A DNA stretch of 64,000 bases, from contig JAUQPL010000003.1 in NCBI GenBank assembly GCA_030550395.1, positions 154,763 through 218,762 of the forward strand. The letters are read 5' to 3'. A model generated the notes under the pieces. It was not told the DNA's origin, searched no databases, and was given only the letters and a program-made list of their open reading frames with translations. This stretch comes from Bacteroidota bacterium (lineage in GTDB: Bacteria > Bacteroidota > Ignavibacteria > Kapaibacteriales > HRBIN21). The translations under genes were made by a program, and so were the position numbers. Position 1 is the first letter of the stretch; every line of letters starts with the position of its first letter. This document shows, piece after piece, positions 51,752 to 60,316 of the stretch.

Positions 51752-52437
51752 GCTGGGAGTTTTGGCTTCCGACGGAGGTAATGGTTTTGGCTCCCGATCT
51801 GATTGCCGTAGAGTCGGGTCCAGCTGCCACGGTGGGATACATGCTGATGGACTCCATGGCTGGGGAAGCCTGGGTCATTGATGTCCCCTGGGGAAGTGCC
51901 GAGCAGTACTGGGAGCTGGCTCAACGGCGGGGGGTGCAGATCCGCCGGATTCTGCTGACCCATGCGCATTGGGATCACGTTGCCGATGCAGCATTACTGC
52001 AGCAGAAGACAGGGGCTCCCGTAGCCGTTCACCCTGCCGATGCATACCGGCTCTCCGATCCAATCGAGCTCCGCATATGGCAGCTTCCTTTTCCCTTTGA
52101 GCCTGTGGCGGCGCAGGAGTTTCTGCACCACGGACAACGGTTGCGCTGTGGGACGGCTTGGGAGTTAGAAGTGCGGCATACACCCGGGCACACGGAAGGG
52201 GGAGTCTGCTTTGTTGACCATCATCGGCGCTGCGTCTTCAGTGGGGATACGCTCTTTGCCGGCAGTATTGGGCGCACGGATCTGCCTGGTGGCGGCCTGC
52301 AGCAACTTCTTGCCTCCATTTCTTCCCATCTGCTGAGCTTGCCGGATGATTACCGGGTCTATCCCGGGCACGGAGCCCCGACGACCATTGGGGCGGAGCG
52401 GCGGGAAAATCCCTTCTTGCAGGGAAGCCGAGGATGA
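51748..52437 (+). CDS. MBL-fold metallohydrolase (glyoxalase II-like)
   Basis: This 229-residue metallo-beta-lactamase-fold enzyme has the complete binuclear site: THAHWDH (residues ~71-77), His in VRHTPGHTEGG, Asp in FSGDTLFAGSIGRTDLPGG, and His in YPGHGAPT. The GSIGRTDLPGG segment is typical of hydroxyacylglutathione hydrolase-like (YcbL) proteins, which are usually general thioester or lactone hydrolases. The ATG overlaps the stop of the giant gene (ATGA), and lptE overlaps its own stop in the same way. Confidence 0.92.
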   Translation: MSWEFWLPTEVMVLAPDLIAVESGPAATVGYMLMDSMAGEAWVIDVPWGSAEQYWELAQRRGVQIRRILLTHAHWDHVADAALLQQKTGAPVAVHPADAYRLSDPIELRIWQLPFPFEPVAAQEFLHHGQRLRCGTAWELEVRHTPGHTEGGVCFVDHHRRCVFSGDTLFAGSIGRTDLPGGGLQQLLASISSHLLSLPDDYRVYPGHGAPTTIGAERRENPFLQGSRG

Positions 52438-52943
52438 GAGCGTTGTCAGAGAGTGCTCAGAGCGCGCTCAGTATCCTCTGTGTAAGTTGCGTTCTGGTTA
52501 GCTGTTATAGCTTTACCGGTGGCAGGTTACCGACGCATTTGCACACGGTAGCGCTGACGCCGGTGGTGGACAACACCGGTTTTGGTGTGCCGGCGTATCG
52601 GGAGTATTTGACAACACAGCTTGCCCGACGCTTGCAGAGTGAAGTGCCCCTGCGGCTGGTCAGTGGTGATGCGGATGCACGCCTGACTGTGTGGTTGCAG
52701 CGGATAAGTGACCTTACCCTTACGGTCCGCCCTGGGGAGGTGGAGCGAGAGCGGCGAGCCGAAGTTGTCGTGGAGGTGGACTTCTACGATGCTATCCAGC
52801 GCCGTGTACTGTGGCGTCGGACATTTTCGCGGTATGAGGTCTATCCGGTCGCTGGCGGACAGGCGGCACGCGACCGGGCTATCTTCCGCGTTCTGGAAGC
52901 ACTCTGTGATGACATCGTGCTGGCGATTGTCTCGGCGTGGTAA
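52434..52943 (+). CDS. lptE: LPS-assembly lipoprotein LptE (Bacteroidota type)
   Basis: This is a 169-residue lipoprotein with lipobox LVSC (Cys24) directly followed by YSFTGGRLPTHLHTVALTPV and VDNTGFGVPAYREYLTTQL. It matches the LptE family of Bacteroidota/Chlorobi, which plugs LptD in lipopolysaccharide export. The fold is a short alpha/beta sandwich; EVVVEVDFYDAIQRRVLWRR and YPVAGGQAARDRAIFRVLEAL are family-like. The start overlaps the preceding stop (ATGA). No lptD is in the window. It implies an LPS-bearing outer membrane. Confidence 0.85.
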   Translation: MRALSESAQSALSILCVSCVLVSCYSFTGGRLPTHLHTVALTPVVDNTGFGVPAYREYLTTQLARRLQSEVPLRLVSGDADARLTVWLQRISDLTLTVRPGEVERERRAEVVVEVDFYDAIQRRVLWRRTFSRYEVYPVAGGQAARDRAIFRVLEALCDDIVLAIVSAW

Positions 52944-52967
52944 TGTCAGAACCGCCAAGGTACGGGC

Positions 52968-54419
52968 ATGGAGGAAGTGCTCCTTGGAATCTACGCTGCA
53001 GCGCTAAGTGTGCTTTTTATCTTCGGCGCTCATAGCGTCGTTATGCTCTACTATCACTGGAAGACTTGCAAGCTCTCTCTCCGGCAGCCGTCCCCTCTGA
53101 GCGACTTTCCTATGGTGACGGTGCAGTTGCCCATTTACAACGAATACTACGTTGTGGGGCGCCTGTTGCGAGCGGTATGTTCGCTGGATTATCCGCGTGA
53201 TCGCCTGGAGATCCAGGTGCTGGACGATTCTACGGACGAGACTACGGAACTGCTAGAGCGGTTATGCGCCGAGTACCGAGCCCAGGGCTTCCAGATTGAG
53301 CATGTGCGCCGTGGTACCCGCGAAGGCTACAAAGCGGGTGCTCTCCGGTACGGACTGGAACGAAGTCGCGGGGAGTTTATCGCTATCTTTGATGCGGATT
53401 TCGTCCCCCGGCCTGACTTTCTCCGCAAGACTCTGCCGTACTTTGCAGACCCTAAGGTGGGTATGGTGCAGACTCGGTGGGAGCATCTAAATGCCGATTA
53501 TTCCTTCCTCACGCAAGCACAAGCCCTGTCGTTGGATGGGCACTTTGCCATGGAGCAGGCGGTCCGCTTCCGGGCGGGATTCTTTATCAACTTCAATGGC
53601 ACGGCCGGGGTCTGGCGCCGAGAGTGTATTCTGGATGCCGGTAATTGGCATACGGACACGTTGGCGGAGGATTTGGACCTCAGCTATCGGGCGCAGCTTC
53701 GGGGATGGCGCTTTGTCTTCCTACCCGATGTGACAACTCCAGCGGAGCTGCCGGTGGAAATCAATGCCCTCAAACTCCAACAGTACCGGTGGACGAAAGG
53801 GGCTATTGAGGTTGCTCGCAAGCTCTTGCCGAGGATATGGCGTGCGCAATTACCTTTGCGAATCAAAGCGGAAGCGACGGTGCATTTGACCAGTAACATT
53901 GTCTTCCCCTTCATCTTGCTCGTGGCGGTGCTGAATGTGCCGGTGGTTATCGTGAAAAACACCGTGCAGGGCTACGATGGCTACTTTACGGCTTTGTCTG
54001 TGTTCGTGTTGGGGGCTATTGGCACATTTCTCTTCTACCTCTATGCTCAGCGGGCAGTCCATTGGGATTGGCAGCGTCGTCTGCTGCTCTTTCCAATCTT
54101 TTTAGCGGGGAGCATGGGCTTTGCCGTCAATAACACGCGGGCGGTCATTGAGGCATTGCTGGGCAAGCGTACGGAGTTTGTCCGGACACCGAAGTACCAC
54201 GTCGTGTCTCGTGCCGATCGATGGCACGATAAGCGCTACGTACCGCGCCAGTTACAACCACAGGTGCTGGTGGAGCTTCTTTTGGGGCTTTACTTCTTGG
54301 TCGGTATTGCGGTGTCGCTTTACCACGCCGAGTTAGCCGCATTGCCTTTCCAGGTAATGTTTCTGCTGGGATTTGGAGGGATCGGAGTGCTGTCCCTCCG
54401 GCACGCACTCCGGCGATAA
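52968..54419 (+). CDS. Membrane glycosyltransferase family 2 (cellulose synthase-like)
   Basis: This 483-residue processive-type glycosyltransferase starts with a TM helix (LLGIYAAALSVLFIFGAHSVVML), then the GT2 domain: VTVQLPIYNEYYVVGRLL, VLDDSTDETTELL, the DxD motif FIAIFDADFVPRPDFL, the acceptor/catalytic TDTLAEDLDLSYR, and LQQYRWTKGAIEVARK (QxxRW). Four C-terminal TM helices follow. The organisation resembles glucomannan/cellulose synthase-like (CslA-type) enzymes. The product polysaccharide is not known. It lies 24 bp after lptE, consistent with envelope biogenesis. Confidence 0.9.
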   Translation: MEEVLLGIYAAALSVLFIFGAHSVVMLYYHWKTCKLSLRQPSPLSDFPMVTVQLPIYNEYYVVGRLLRAVCSLDYPRDRLEIQVLDDSTDETTELLERLCAEYRAQGFQIEHVRRGTREGYKAGALRYGLERSRGEFIAIFDADFVPRPDFLRKTLPYFADPKVGMVQTRWEHLNADYSFLTQAQALSLDGHFAMEQAVRFRAGFFINFNGTAGVWRRECILDAGNWHTDTLAEDLDLSYRAQLRGWRFVFLPDVTTPAELPVEINALKLQQYRWTKGAIEVARKLLPRIWRAQLPLRIKAEATVHLTSNIVFPFILLVAVLNVPVVIVKNTVQGYDGYFTALSVFVLGAIGTFLFYLYAQRAVHWDWQRRLLLFPIFLAGSMGFAVNNTRAVIEALLGKRTEFVRTPKYHVVSRADRWHDKRYVPRQLQPQVLVELLLGLYFLVGIAVSLYHAELAALPFQVMFLLGFGGIGVLSLRHALRR

Positions 54420-54450
54420 AGGGTGTGAGTCCAAACAGCAGGGGATGCGA

Positions 54451-55464
54451 ATGCGGTTGCTCTCCTATCAGTTGGGCAGTTGTGTGCGGGCAGCACTGTT
54501 GAGTCAAGAGCAATGGGTGGTGGATATTGCTGCGGCATACGAGCGTGCCCGGCGGGCTGGTACGGGATTCCGCCTAGTGAATCTGCCCTCGGCAGTCCTG
54601 GAGCTTTTACAGATGTGGGATGTGGCCGTGGAAGAACTGAGGCGGCTCCAGGAATGGTGCACCGGACGGGAGATGGAGTTACATGCCGATGCCATAGCCT
54701 TCCCAGTGCAGGAGGTCACCATAGTGGCACCGCTCCAGCCGCGTTCGCTTCGGGATGGATATGCCTTCCGCCAACATGTGGAGGCAGCCCGTCGGAGCCG
54801 CGGCCTGCCGATGATTCCAGAGTACGACCTCTTCCCTGTCTTCTACTTCAGCAACCATCAGGCAGTGACTGGACCTGGCCCCGTTGCAGTTCAGTTGCGC
54901 CATCTGGAGCGGCTGGATTTTGAATTGGAGTGCGCTATCGTCATTGGCAGACCGGGCAAGAATATCCCAGCAGCGGTTGCAGACCGCTTCATCGCTGGCT
55001 TTATGATTATGAACGACTGGAGTGCCCGCGAGCTCCAAGCCCAGGAGATGAAGCTGAACCTCGGACCGGCAAAGGGTAAGGATTTTGCTACCTCGCTGGG
55101 CCCCTGGATTGTTACCCCGGACGAGCTGGAAGACCGCATAATCCCGGGTCCGAATGGGAATCACTACGACCTCCAGATGCAGGCATCCTTGAATGGCGAA
55201 CAGATTTCACAGGACCGGCTCTGCAACATGACGTGGACCTTTGCCCAGCTCATTGAGCGGGTCAGTTATGGAGCCTGGATTCTCCCAGGAGATGTGATCG
55301 GCTCTGGGACTTGTGCTACGGGGTGCCTTTTAGAGCTCAATGGAACGGGTGTTTTCTCGCCCCCGCGATGGTTACAGCCTGGGGATACGGTGGAGCTAAC
55401 AATTGAGCGGCTGGGAACTCTCCGCAACACGGTTGTGCTGGCATCGGAGGAGGCACAGTACTGA
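54451..55464 (+). CDS. Fumarylacetoacetate hydrolase (FAH) family protein
   Basis: This 337-residue enzyme has the metal-binding Asp/Glu set LDFELECAIVIGRPGKNIP, the conserved FIAGFMIMNDWSARELQAQE, and LGPAKGKDFATSLGPWIVTPDEL. The C-terminal part has SYGAWILPGDVIGSGTCATG and LQPGDTVELTIERLG. The full length and the GPAKGKDFATSLGPW segment fit bacterial fumarylacetoacetases or related hydrolases at the end of aromatic breakdown, which would suit the 2-aminomuconate genes at 45-47 kb, although those make different products. The ATG at 54451 has AGGGG six bases upstream; ATG 54445 and an open frame to 54373 are alternatives. Confidence 0.88.
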   Translation: MRLLSYQLGSCVRAALLSQEQWVVDIAAAYERARRAGTGFRLVNLPSAVLELLQMWDVAVEELRRLQEWCTGREMELHADAIAFPVQEVTIVAPLQPRSLRDGYAFRQHVEAARRSRGLPMIPEYDLFPVFYFSNHQAVTGPGPVAVQLRHLERLDFELECAIVIGRPGKNIPAAVADRFIAGFMIMNDWSARELQAQEMKLNLGPAKGKDFATSLGPWIVTPDELEDRIIPGPNGNHYDLQMQASLNGEQISQDRLCNMTWTFAQLIERVSYGAWILPGDVIGSGTCATGCLLELNGTGVFSPPRWLQPGDTVELTIERLGTLRNTVVLASEEAQY

Positions 55465-55469
55465 GCTCA

Positions 55470-56738
55470 ATGCAGACCGTCATAGGGGGACTGAGCCTGC
55501 TTTTTGTTGCTGGGTATGTCCTTATTGCCTTGGAGCATTTCCTACGGGTAAACAAAAGCGCTTCGGCATTGCTGACAGGCGTGTTCTGTTGGGGTCTGCT
55601 TTTCCTAGTTTTCCCCCAGCACCGGCAGGAGCTGATGGGGGAACTCAGCGCGCACCTTGCCGATATAGCTGGCATTGTCTTCTTTGTGCTCTGTGCAATG
55701 GCAATTGTGCAAATCATCCAGGTACATCGGGGGTTTCTCTTCGTGGCACGGTGGCTGAGCCGATATCAGCGTGCGTCACTCATAGGAGTGGTCGTGCTGT
55801 TGACATTTCTGCTGTCGGCGGTGATTGATAACTTGACTACGGCCCTAGTCATGGTTGCTCTCTTACGGGGGCTGATACCTGAGCAAGCTCAGCTACGGAA
55901 GCTGGTGGCAGGGCTTATAGTCATTGCCGCCAACGCCGGTGGGGCGTGGTCTCCTATTGGAGATGTGACCACAACGATGTTGTGGATTGGGGGGCATATC
56001 CACGCAGGTGCAATTGTGCGGGAGCTCTTTCTGCCGGCATTTGTGTCAGCTATGGTACCGTTGCTTGTCCTACTGCCATGGCTGCGCTTTGAACTGCCGG
56101 CGCTTGCACCGTCTTTCCTTGCTCCTGAACCCTATGCAGGGTTGGTCTTCTCCCTTGGAATCGCAGGATTGCTCTCCGTGCCGGTATTCCATACGGTGAC
56201 GGGGCTTCCACCCGTCTTCGGTGCATTCCTGGCCGTTGGGGTGCTCTGGAGTGTCACGGAATTACTCCATCGGCGTTCTCCCGATCATTCCCATCTGCGG
56301 GTCCATGTCGCCCTGCAGAGGGTTGATGTTAGCACGGTGCTGTTCTTCGTGGGCATTCTCTTGGCTGTTGATGCTTTGCAGACGGGGCATGTCTTAGCCC
56401 ATGTGGCACAGTGGCTGGATCAGCTATTGCCGAGGCGGGAAATGGCCGTCACTTTTTTGGGATTGATCTCTGCGGTGGTTGATAATGTGCCGTTGACGGC
56501 GGCATGTATGAAAATGTACAGCGCGTATCCGCCAGACCATTGGCTGTGGTTCCTGTTGGCGTACGCAGTGGGAACGGGAGGAAGTATTCTCGTGATTGGT
56601 TCTGCCGCCGGTGTTGCAGTGATGAACATAGAGCGATTGGAGTTTTTCTGGTATTTGGGGCGCATTGCACCTATTGCGCTCTTGGGATATGGGGCCGGCA
56701 TTGCGTGCTTTCTTGCCCTGCAAGCCCTGGGATGGTAA
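55470..56738 (+). CDS. nhaD: Na+/H+ antiporter NhaD
   Basis: This 422-residue polytopic inner membrane protein belongs to the NhaD/ion transporter superfamily. It contains the family signatures LSAVIDNLTTALVMVALL, IVIAANAGGAWSPIGDVTTTML and ISAVVDNVPLTAACMKMY (both DN motifs present), with GTGGSILVIGSAAGVAVMN near the end. About ten TM helices are apparent. It exports sodium in exchange for protons, which supports sodium-coupled transporters such as the symporter at 5-7 kb. It begins 5 bp after the FAH gene. Confidence 0.93.
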   Translation: MQTVIGGLSLLFVAGYVLIALEHFLRVNKSASALLTGVFCWGLLFLVFPQHRQELMGELSAHLADIAGIVFFVLCAMAIVQIIQVHRGFLFVARWLSRYQRASLIGVVVLLTFLLSAVIDNLTTALVMVALLRGLIPEQAQLRKLVAGLIVIAANAGGAWSPIGDVTTTMLWIGGHIHAGAIVRELFLPAFVSAMVPLLVLLPWLRFELPALAPSFLAPEPYAGLVFSLGIAGLLSVPVFHTVTGLPPVFGAFLAVGVLWSVTELLHRRSPDHSHLRVHVALQRVDVSTVLFFVGILLAVDALQTGHVLAHVAQWLDQLLPRREMAVTFLGLISAVVDNVPLTAACMKMYSAYPPDHWLWFLLAYAVGTGGSILVIGSAAGVAVMNIERLEFFWYLGRIAPIALLGYGAGIACFLALQALGW

Positions 56739-56746
56739 ATGCTCTG

Positions 56747-56776
56747 TTGGTACGCGGCAGCTTTTCCCTAACTTTG
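56747..56776 (+). promoter_or_regulatory. Promoter TTGGTA-N16-TAACTTTG for the TPR gene
   Basis: The -33-like TTGGTA (56747-56752) is followed after 16 bp by a perfect -7 box TAACTTTG (56769-56776) in the 76-bp gap before the TPR gene ATG at 56815. It probably drives the run of plus-strand genes to 63787. Confidence 0.5.
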
Positions 56777-56814
56777 CGCTACCGTGGTGTGTGGGATGAG
56801 CTGTGAGAATCCCT

Positions 56815-58323
56815 ATGGGGCGGGTATGGAAAGTCAGCGCGCTGGTGGTGAGCGGGGCACTACTGAGCTTTTCCTGTGCTTCGCCGGAGTTTACGACAGC
56901 GAAGATCGCTTTGGGACAGCGGGACTATCCAAAGGCACTCCGCAGTCTGGAGGCGGAAGTGCAAAAGAATCCCGACAATATTGAAGCGTGGCTCCTGTTA
57001 GCGCAGCTCCGTCGGGAGATAAGCCGTGATTATGCAGCGGCAGCACAGGCTCTACAATCGGCTCGTCAACGCGATGCTCAAGGGCAGTGGAAGGAGCGGA
57101 TTGCTGCTGAAGAGCTGGCTCTCTGGGTTGCCGTCTACAATGACGCAATCGTACATTACAATACCGTGGCTGCGACTCAGAAGCCGTCACCGGAGCAGAT
57201 AGAGGCAGTGAGGCAGCGCTTGCAGTTAGCAATTCAACTCAAACCCGACGTGCCGGATGCATACGGATTGATGGGAATCGTGCAGGAAATGGCAGGCGAC
57301 ACAGCGGCAGCGCTGGAGAGCATAGCCCGTTACCGGGAGCTTATCCAGCCTCTGTTGGAGGCGAGCCGCCGTGCTGGTGTCGTGTTCGGAATGCCGCGGG
57401 CGGAGCTGCTGCAACGGTTGGGACAGCCGCGGTCCAGTCGCCCCATCGTTGTGGACAGCGATACTCTCTGGACAGAGCAGTGGATGCTGGAAGGGGCTCC
57501 GCTTTACGTGTTCTCTGCAGCCACCGCAGGGAAAGAAGCGCTCGTAGAGGGATGGCGTTACCGGCCTCCGCAGGCATGGACGGATGCTGAAAAGGAGCGG
57601 TATACACGGCTGATGCTTCAGCCCCTTGTTACCGCCGCTTTGGCACTGCTGGACCGCGGGCGCCTTCAGGAAGCTCTCGCCTATGCCAATGAACTCCTGA
57701 CCCTTAACCCTGGCAATGAGCAAGGAATGAACCTGCTACTGGAAATCTACGACCGACAGGGACGGACACAGGAACTGCTTAGCCTTTTGCAGCGACTGCA
57801 ACGGGAATATCCTGACAAAGCTGCCTATCGGCTTCAATACGCCATTTTGCTGACGAAGTTGGAGCGCTACGAGGAGGCCATCCGTGCCTATGAAGAGGTG
57901 CTCCAGAAGGAGCCGACAAATGAGCTGGCTCTTTTCAACTCGGCTGTTGCCTACAAAAACTGGGCCGGCAAGCTCCAGAAGGAAGAGTTAGAAAAGCGCC
58001 GGCAGAACCCACGCTATCAAGAGCAGCGGGAGCGCTACCTACCCTATCTACGGCGTTCAGCGGAGATTTTTGAACGCTATCGGCAACTGCCCGGACGCCG
58101 AGATGAGCTTGCCGTTTTGGAGCAGCTGGTCAATATCTACGAAGTGCTCCCCGATACGGAAAAGCTCGGTCGCCTGGTGGCAGAATTAGAGGGGCTGGAA
58201 CCGCTCTTTGCCACGCAGCCGCGCTACTACGAAATCCTCGGTGGCGTCTATGCCCGCCGAGGAGATAAGGCCAAGGCAGAACAGTATTACAACCGTGCAG
58301 ACCAACTTCGTAAACAGCAGTGA
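56815..58323 (+). CDS. TPR-repeat envelope protein
   Basis: The 502-residue protein has an N-terminal hydrophobic segment (VSALVVSGALLSFSCAS) that could be a lipoprotein signal with Cys after SFS, although the lipobox is weak. Tetratricopeptide repeats occupy residues ~25-120 (FTTAKIALGQRDYPKALRSL, NIEAWLLLAQLRREI) and ~270-500 (ALAYANELLTLNPGNEQGMN, YEEAIRAYEEVLQKEPTNEL, KAEQYYNRAD). A middle stretch (AGVVFGMPRAELLQRLGQP) is unlike TPR. It is a probable periplasmic scaffold. The frame also opens with GTG at 56803. Confidence 0.8.
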   Translation: MGRVWKVSALVVSGALLSFSCASPEFTTAKIALGQRDYPKALRSLEAEVQKNPDNIEAWLLLAQLRREISRDYAAAAQALQSARQRDAQGQWKERIAAEELALWVAVYNDAIVHYNTVAATQKPSPEQIEAVRQRLQLAIQLKPDVPDAYGLMGIVQEMAGDTAAALESIARYRELIQPLLEASRRAGVVFGMPRAELLQRLGQPRSSRPIVVDSDTLWTEQWMLEGAPLYVFSAATAGKEALVEGWRYRPPQAWTDAEKERYTRLMLQPLVTAALALLDRGRLQEALAYANELLTLNPGNEQGMNLLLEIYDRQGRTQELLSLLQRLQREYPDKAAYRLQYAILLTKLERYEEAIRAYEEVLQKEPTNELALFNSAVAYKNWAGKLQKEELEKRRQNPRYQEQRERYLPYLRRSAEIFERYRQLPGRRDELAVLEQLVNIYEVLPDTEKLGRLVAELEGLEPLFATQPRYYEILGGVYARRGDKAKAEQYYNRADQLRKQQ

Positions 58324-58331
58324 GGAATCCC

Positions 58332-58652
58332 ATGGGTGCTGAGAAGCCATCTTTAGAGCAGCCGGCCGTGGAACACCAGATTAACATCGAGTTAGGCGAG
58401 CAGGAAGCCCAGGGCATCTACTCCAACTTGGTTATTATCTCGCACTCCATGGCGGAGTTCGTGTTGGATTTCACGCGAGTTCTGCCCGGGCTGCCGCGCG
58501 CGCGCGTGCATGCCCGTATCCTCATGACACCCCAGCATGCGAAGCTTTTCTGGATGGCGTTGGGGGAGAACCTCCGCAAGTATGAGCAGCAGTATGGGGA
58601 AATTCGGGTGGAGCCACAGCCCACGACCACACCACCATTTCGGGTTCATTGA
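58332..58652 (+). CDS. DUF3467 protein
   Basis: This 106-residue protein is probably cytoplasmic. The core (IELGEQEAQGIYSNLVIISH, then EFVLDFTRVLPGLPRARVHARI and MTPQHAKLFWMALGENLRKYEQQYG) matches DUF3467, a small conserved domain of unknown function in Bacteroidota, Chlorobi and other bacteria. The ATG at 58332 has AGGA five to six bases upstream; GTG at 58320 is an alternative that overlaps the TPR gene stop. Confidence 0.82.
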   Translation: MGAEKPSLEQPAVEHQINIELGEQEAQGIYSNLVIISHSMAEFVLDFTRVLPGLPRARVHARILMTPQHAKLFWMALGENLRKYEQQYGEIRVEPQPTTTPPFRVH

Positions 58653-58666
58653 CCTTCTGAGTGGGG

Positions 58667-60316
58667 ATGCCCCTTGGCGCGGTAGTGTTAGTGCTGCACT
58701 CGCACCTACCTTATGTCCTCCACCATGGGCGTTTTCCTCACGGAAGTGATTGGCTCTGCGAAGCGGTGGCGGAGTGTTATCTGCCGCTGCTGCGCCTGTT
58801 TCGGGAGCTGGTACGCCGCGGGATCCTCCCTCGGTGTACAGTAGAGTTTTCCCCGGTCCTCTGCGAGCAGCTTGTACAGCCAGCCTTCCGCATTCTTTTC
58901 CAGCAGTACTGTCGTGAGCACATGGAGGCTGCCCGCGACGACGAATACCACTTCCGTCGCTACGGCTACGGTGAGCACTGGATTCGGTTGGCGCAATGGT
59001 GGCAGAGTTGGTATACCGAACGGCTTGAGGAGTTTGTGGAGGAGTATCGCGGTGAGTTACTTCCTGCTTTTTCCCGACTGCAGCAGGTGGAAGTTGTAGA
59101 ATTGGCAGCCTCAGCGGCTACCCATGCCTATCTGCCGCTTCTGCCCAGTGAGCGCTCGGTGGCTTTTCAGCTTCGCCTGGGAGTGGAAAACTACCGTCGT
59201 CACTTTGGGCAGGCGCCCTATAGTCTCTGGCTTCCCGAATGCGGGTACTATCCGGCTGGCGACACGACGGCGGTTCCACTGTATGGAAGCACGGCTGTTC
59301 GTTCCTATGGCGTGGAGGAATGGCTAGCACGACTGGGAATTCGCCATGTCGTCGTGGAACAGCAGCTTCTGGAGCGGGCACAGCACCTTGGGCCGTCGGG
59401 GGTGGGCGATATACGACCTATCACACAGCCCTATTGGTGCATCTCGCATTCTCATACATCCCGGGGCTGTCTTGTTCTTGCCCGCCATCAGGCAACGGCA
59501 GCCGCCGTGTGGGATGCCCGCACAGGGTATCCTGGCGATGGCGATTACTTGGACTTCCACAAGCGTCACTATACCTCCTGGCTCCGCTATTGGCGCGTGA
59601 CGGATAACCGTGTGGACATGCAGTACAAGCTGCTCTATGTCCCCGAGTGGGCGCGGAGTAAGGTCATACGACACGCGGAACACTTTGCCGAGAAGTTGCT
59701 CCATACCCTCGCTGCCGAGCAGGACCGGTTCGGGCGCTTCCCCGTGGTGTGCCTCCCGTTTGATACGGAGCTTTTCGGACATTGGTGGTTTGAAGGCCCT
59801 CTCTTCCTGCGCCATCTGTTTGAGCGTCTTGCGGAGGCCCCGGTAGAAGTGTGGCGTTTGTCTGATTGCGGACAACGCTTAGCTCCATTTGCCTCCGTGC
59901 GGTTGCCCTCGGGTTCTTGGGGGCGCAATGGCGGACATGAACCGTGGGCAGACCCGCAAGTATGGTGGATGTGGCACCGTTTAGCCCAGGCAGAGGCGCA
60001 ATTGGAAGAGCTCTACCGGCGGTTTCCTTCCCCAACGCCGATCCAGCAACGCCTTCTCAGGCAGGCACTCCGGGAACTGCTGCTCATGCAAGGCTCGGAT
60101 TGGAGCTTCCTTGCCGTGACAGGTGGGGCACGGGAATACGCCCAACAACGCTTTGCCTTCCATGCGGAGGATTTCCAGCGCTTGTGCGAGCTCATCGAGC
60201 TTGTGGCAGGACGTGAGACATTGACGGCAGAGGAGGAAGCCTTCCTGACAGCCCTGGAACAACGGGATAGCCTCTTCCCGGAGCTTGATTTCCACTGGTG
60301 GCAGGAGCCCGTCTGA
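58667..60316 (+). CDS. GH57-family 1,4-alpha-glucan branching enzyme-like protein
   Basis: The 549-residue protein begins with the GH57 signature LVLHSHLPYVLHHGRFPHG, followed by CTVEFSPVLCEQL. YSLWLPECGYYPAGD carries the nucleophile Glu region, and FDTELFGHWWFEGPLFLRHL the catalytic Asp. A C-terminal helical domain completes the ~550 residues usual for GH57 branching enzymes. It would introduce alpha-1,6 branches in glycogen and, with the GT35 phosphorylase at 18-20 kb, indicates glycogen metabolism. GTG 58661 is an alternative start. The stop overlaps the HAD-UbiA start by one base. Confidence 0.9.
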   Translation: MPLGAVVLVLHSHLPYVLHHGRFPHGSDWLCEAVAECYLPLLRLFRELVRRGILPRCTVEFSPVLCEQLVQPAFRILFQQYCREHMEAARDDEYHFRRYGYGEHWIRLAQWWQSWYTERLEEFVEEYRGELLPAFSRLQQVEVVELAASAATHAYLPLLPSERSVAFQLRLGVENYRRHFGQAPYSLWLPECGYYPAGDTTAVPLYGSTAVRSYGVEEWLARLGIRHVVVEQQLLERAQHLGPSGVGDIRPITQPYWCISHSHTSRGCLVLARHQATAAAVWDARTGYPGDGDYLDFHKRHYTSWLRYWRVTDNRVDMQYKLLYVPEWARSKVIRHAEHFAEKLLHTLAAEQDRFGRFPVVCLPFDTELFGHWWFEGPLFLRHLFERLAEAPVEVWRLSDCGQRLAPFASVRLPSGSWGRNGGHEPWADPQVWWMWHRLAQAEAQLEELYRRFPSPTPIQQRLLRQALRELLLMQGSDWSFLAVTGGAREYAQQRFAFHAEDFQRLCELIELVAGRETLTAEEEAFLTALEQRDSLFPELDFHWWQEPV

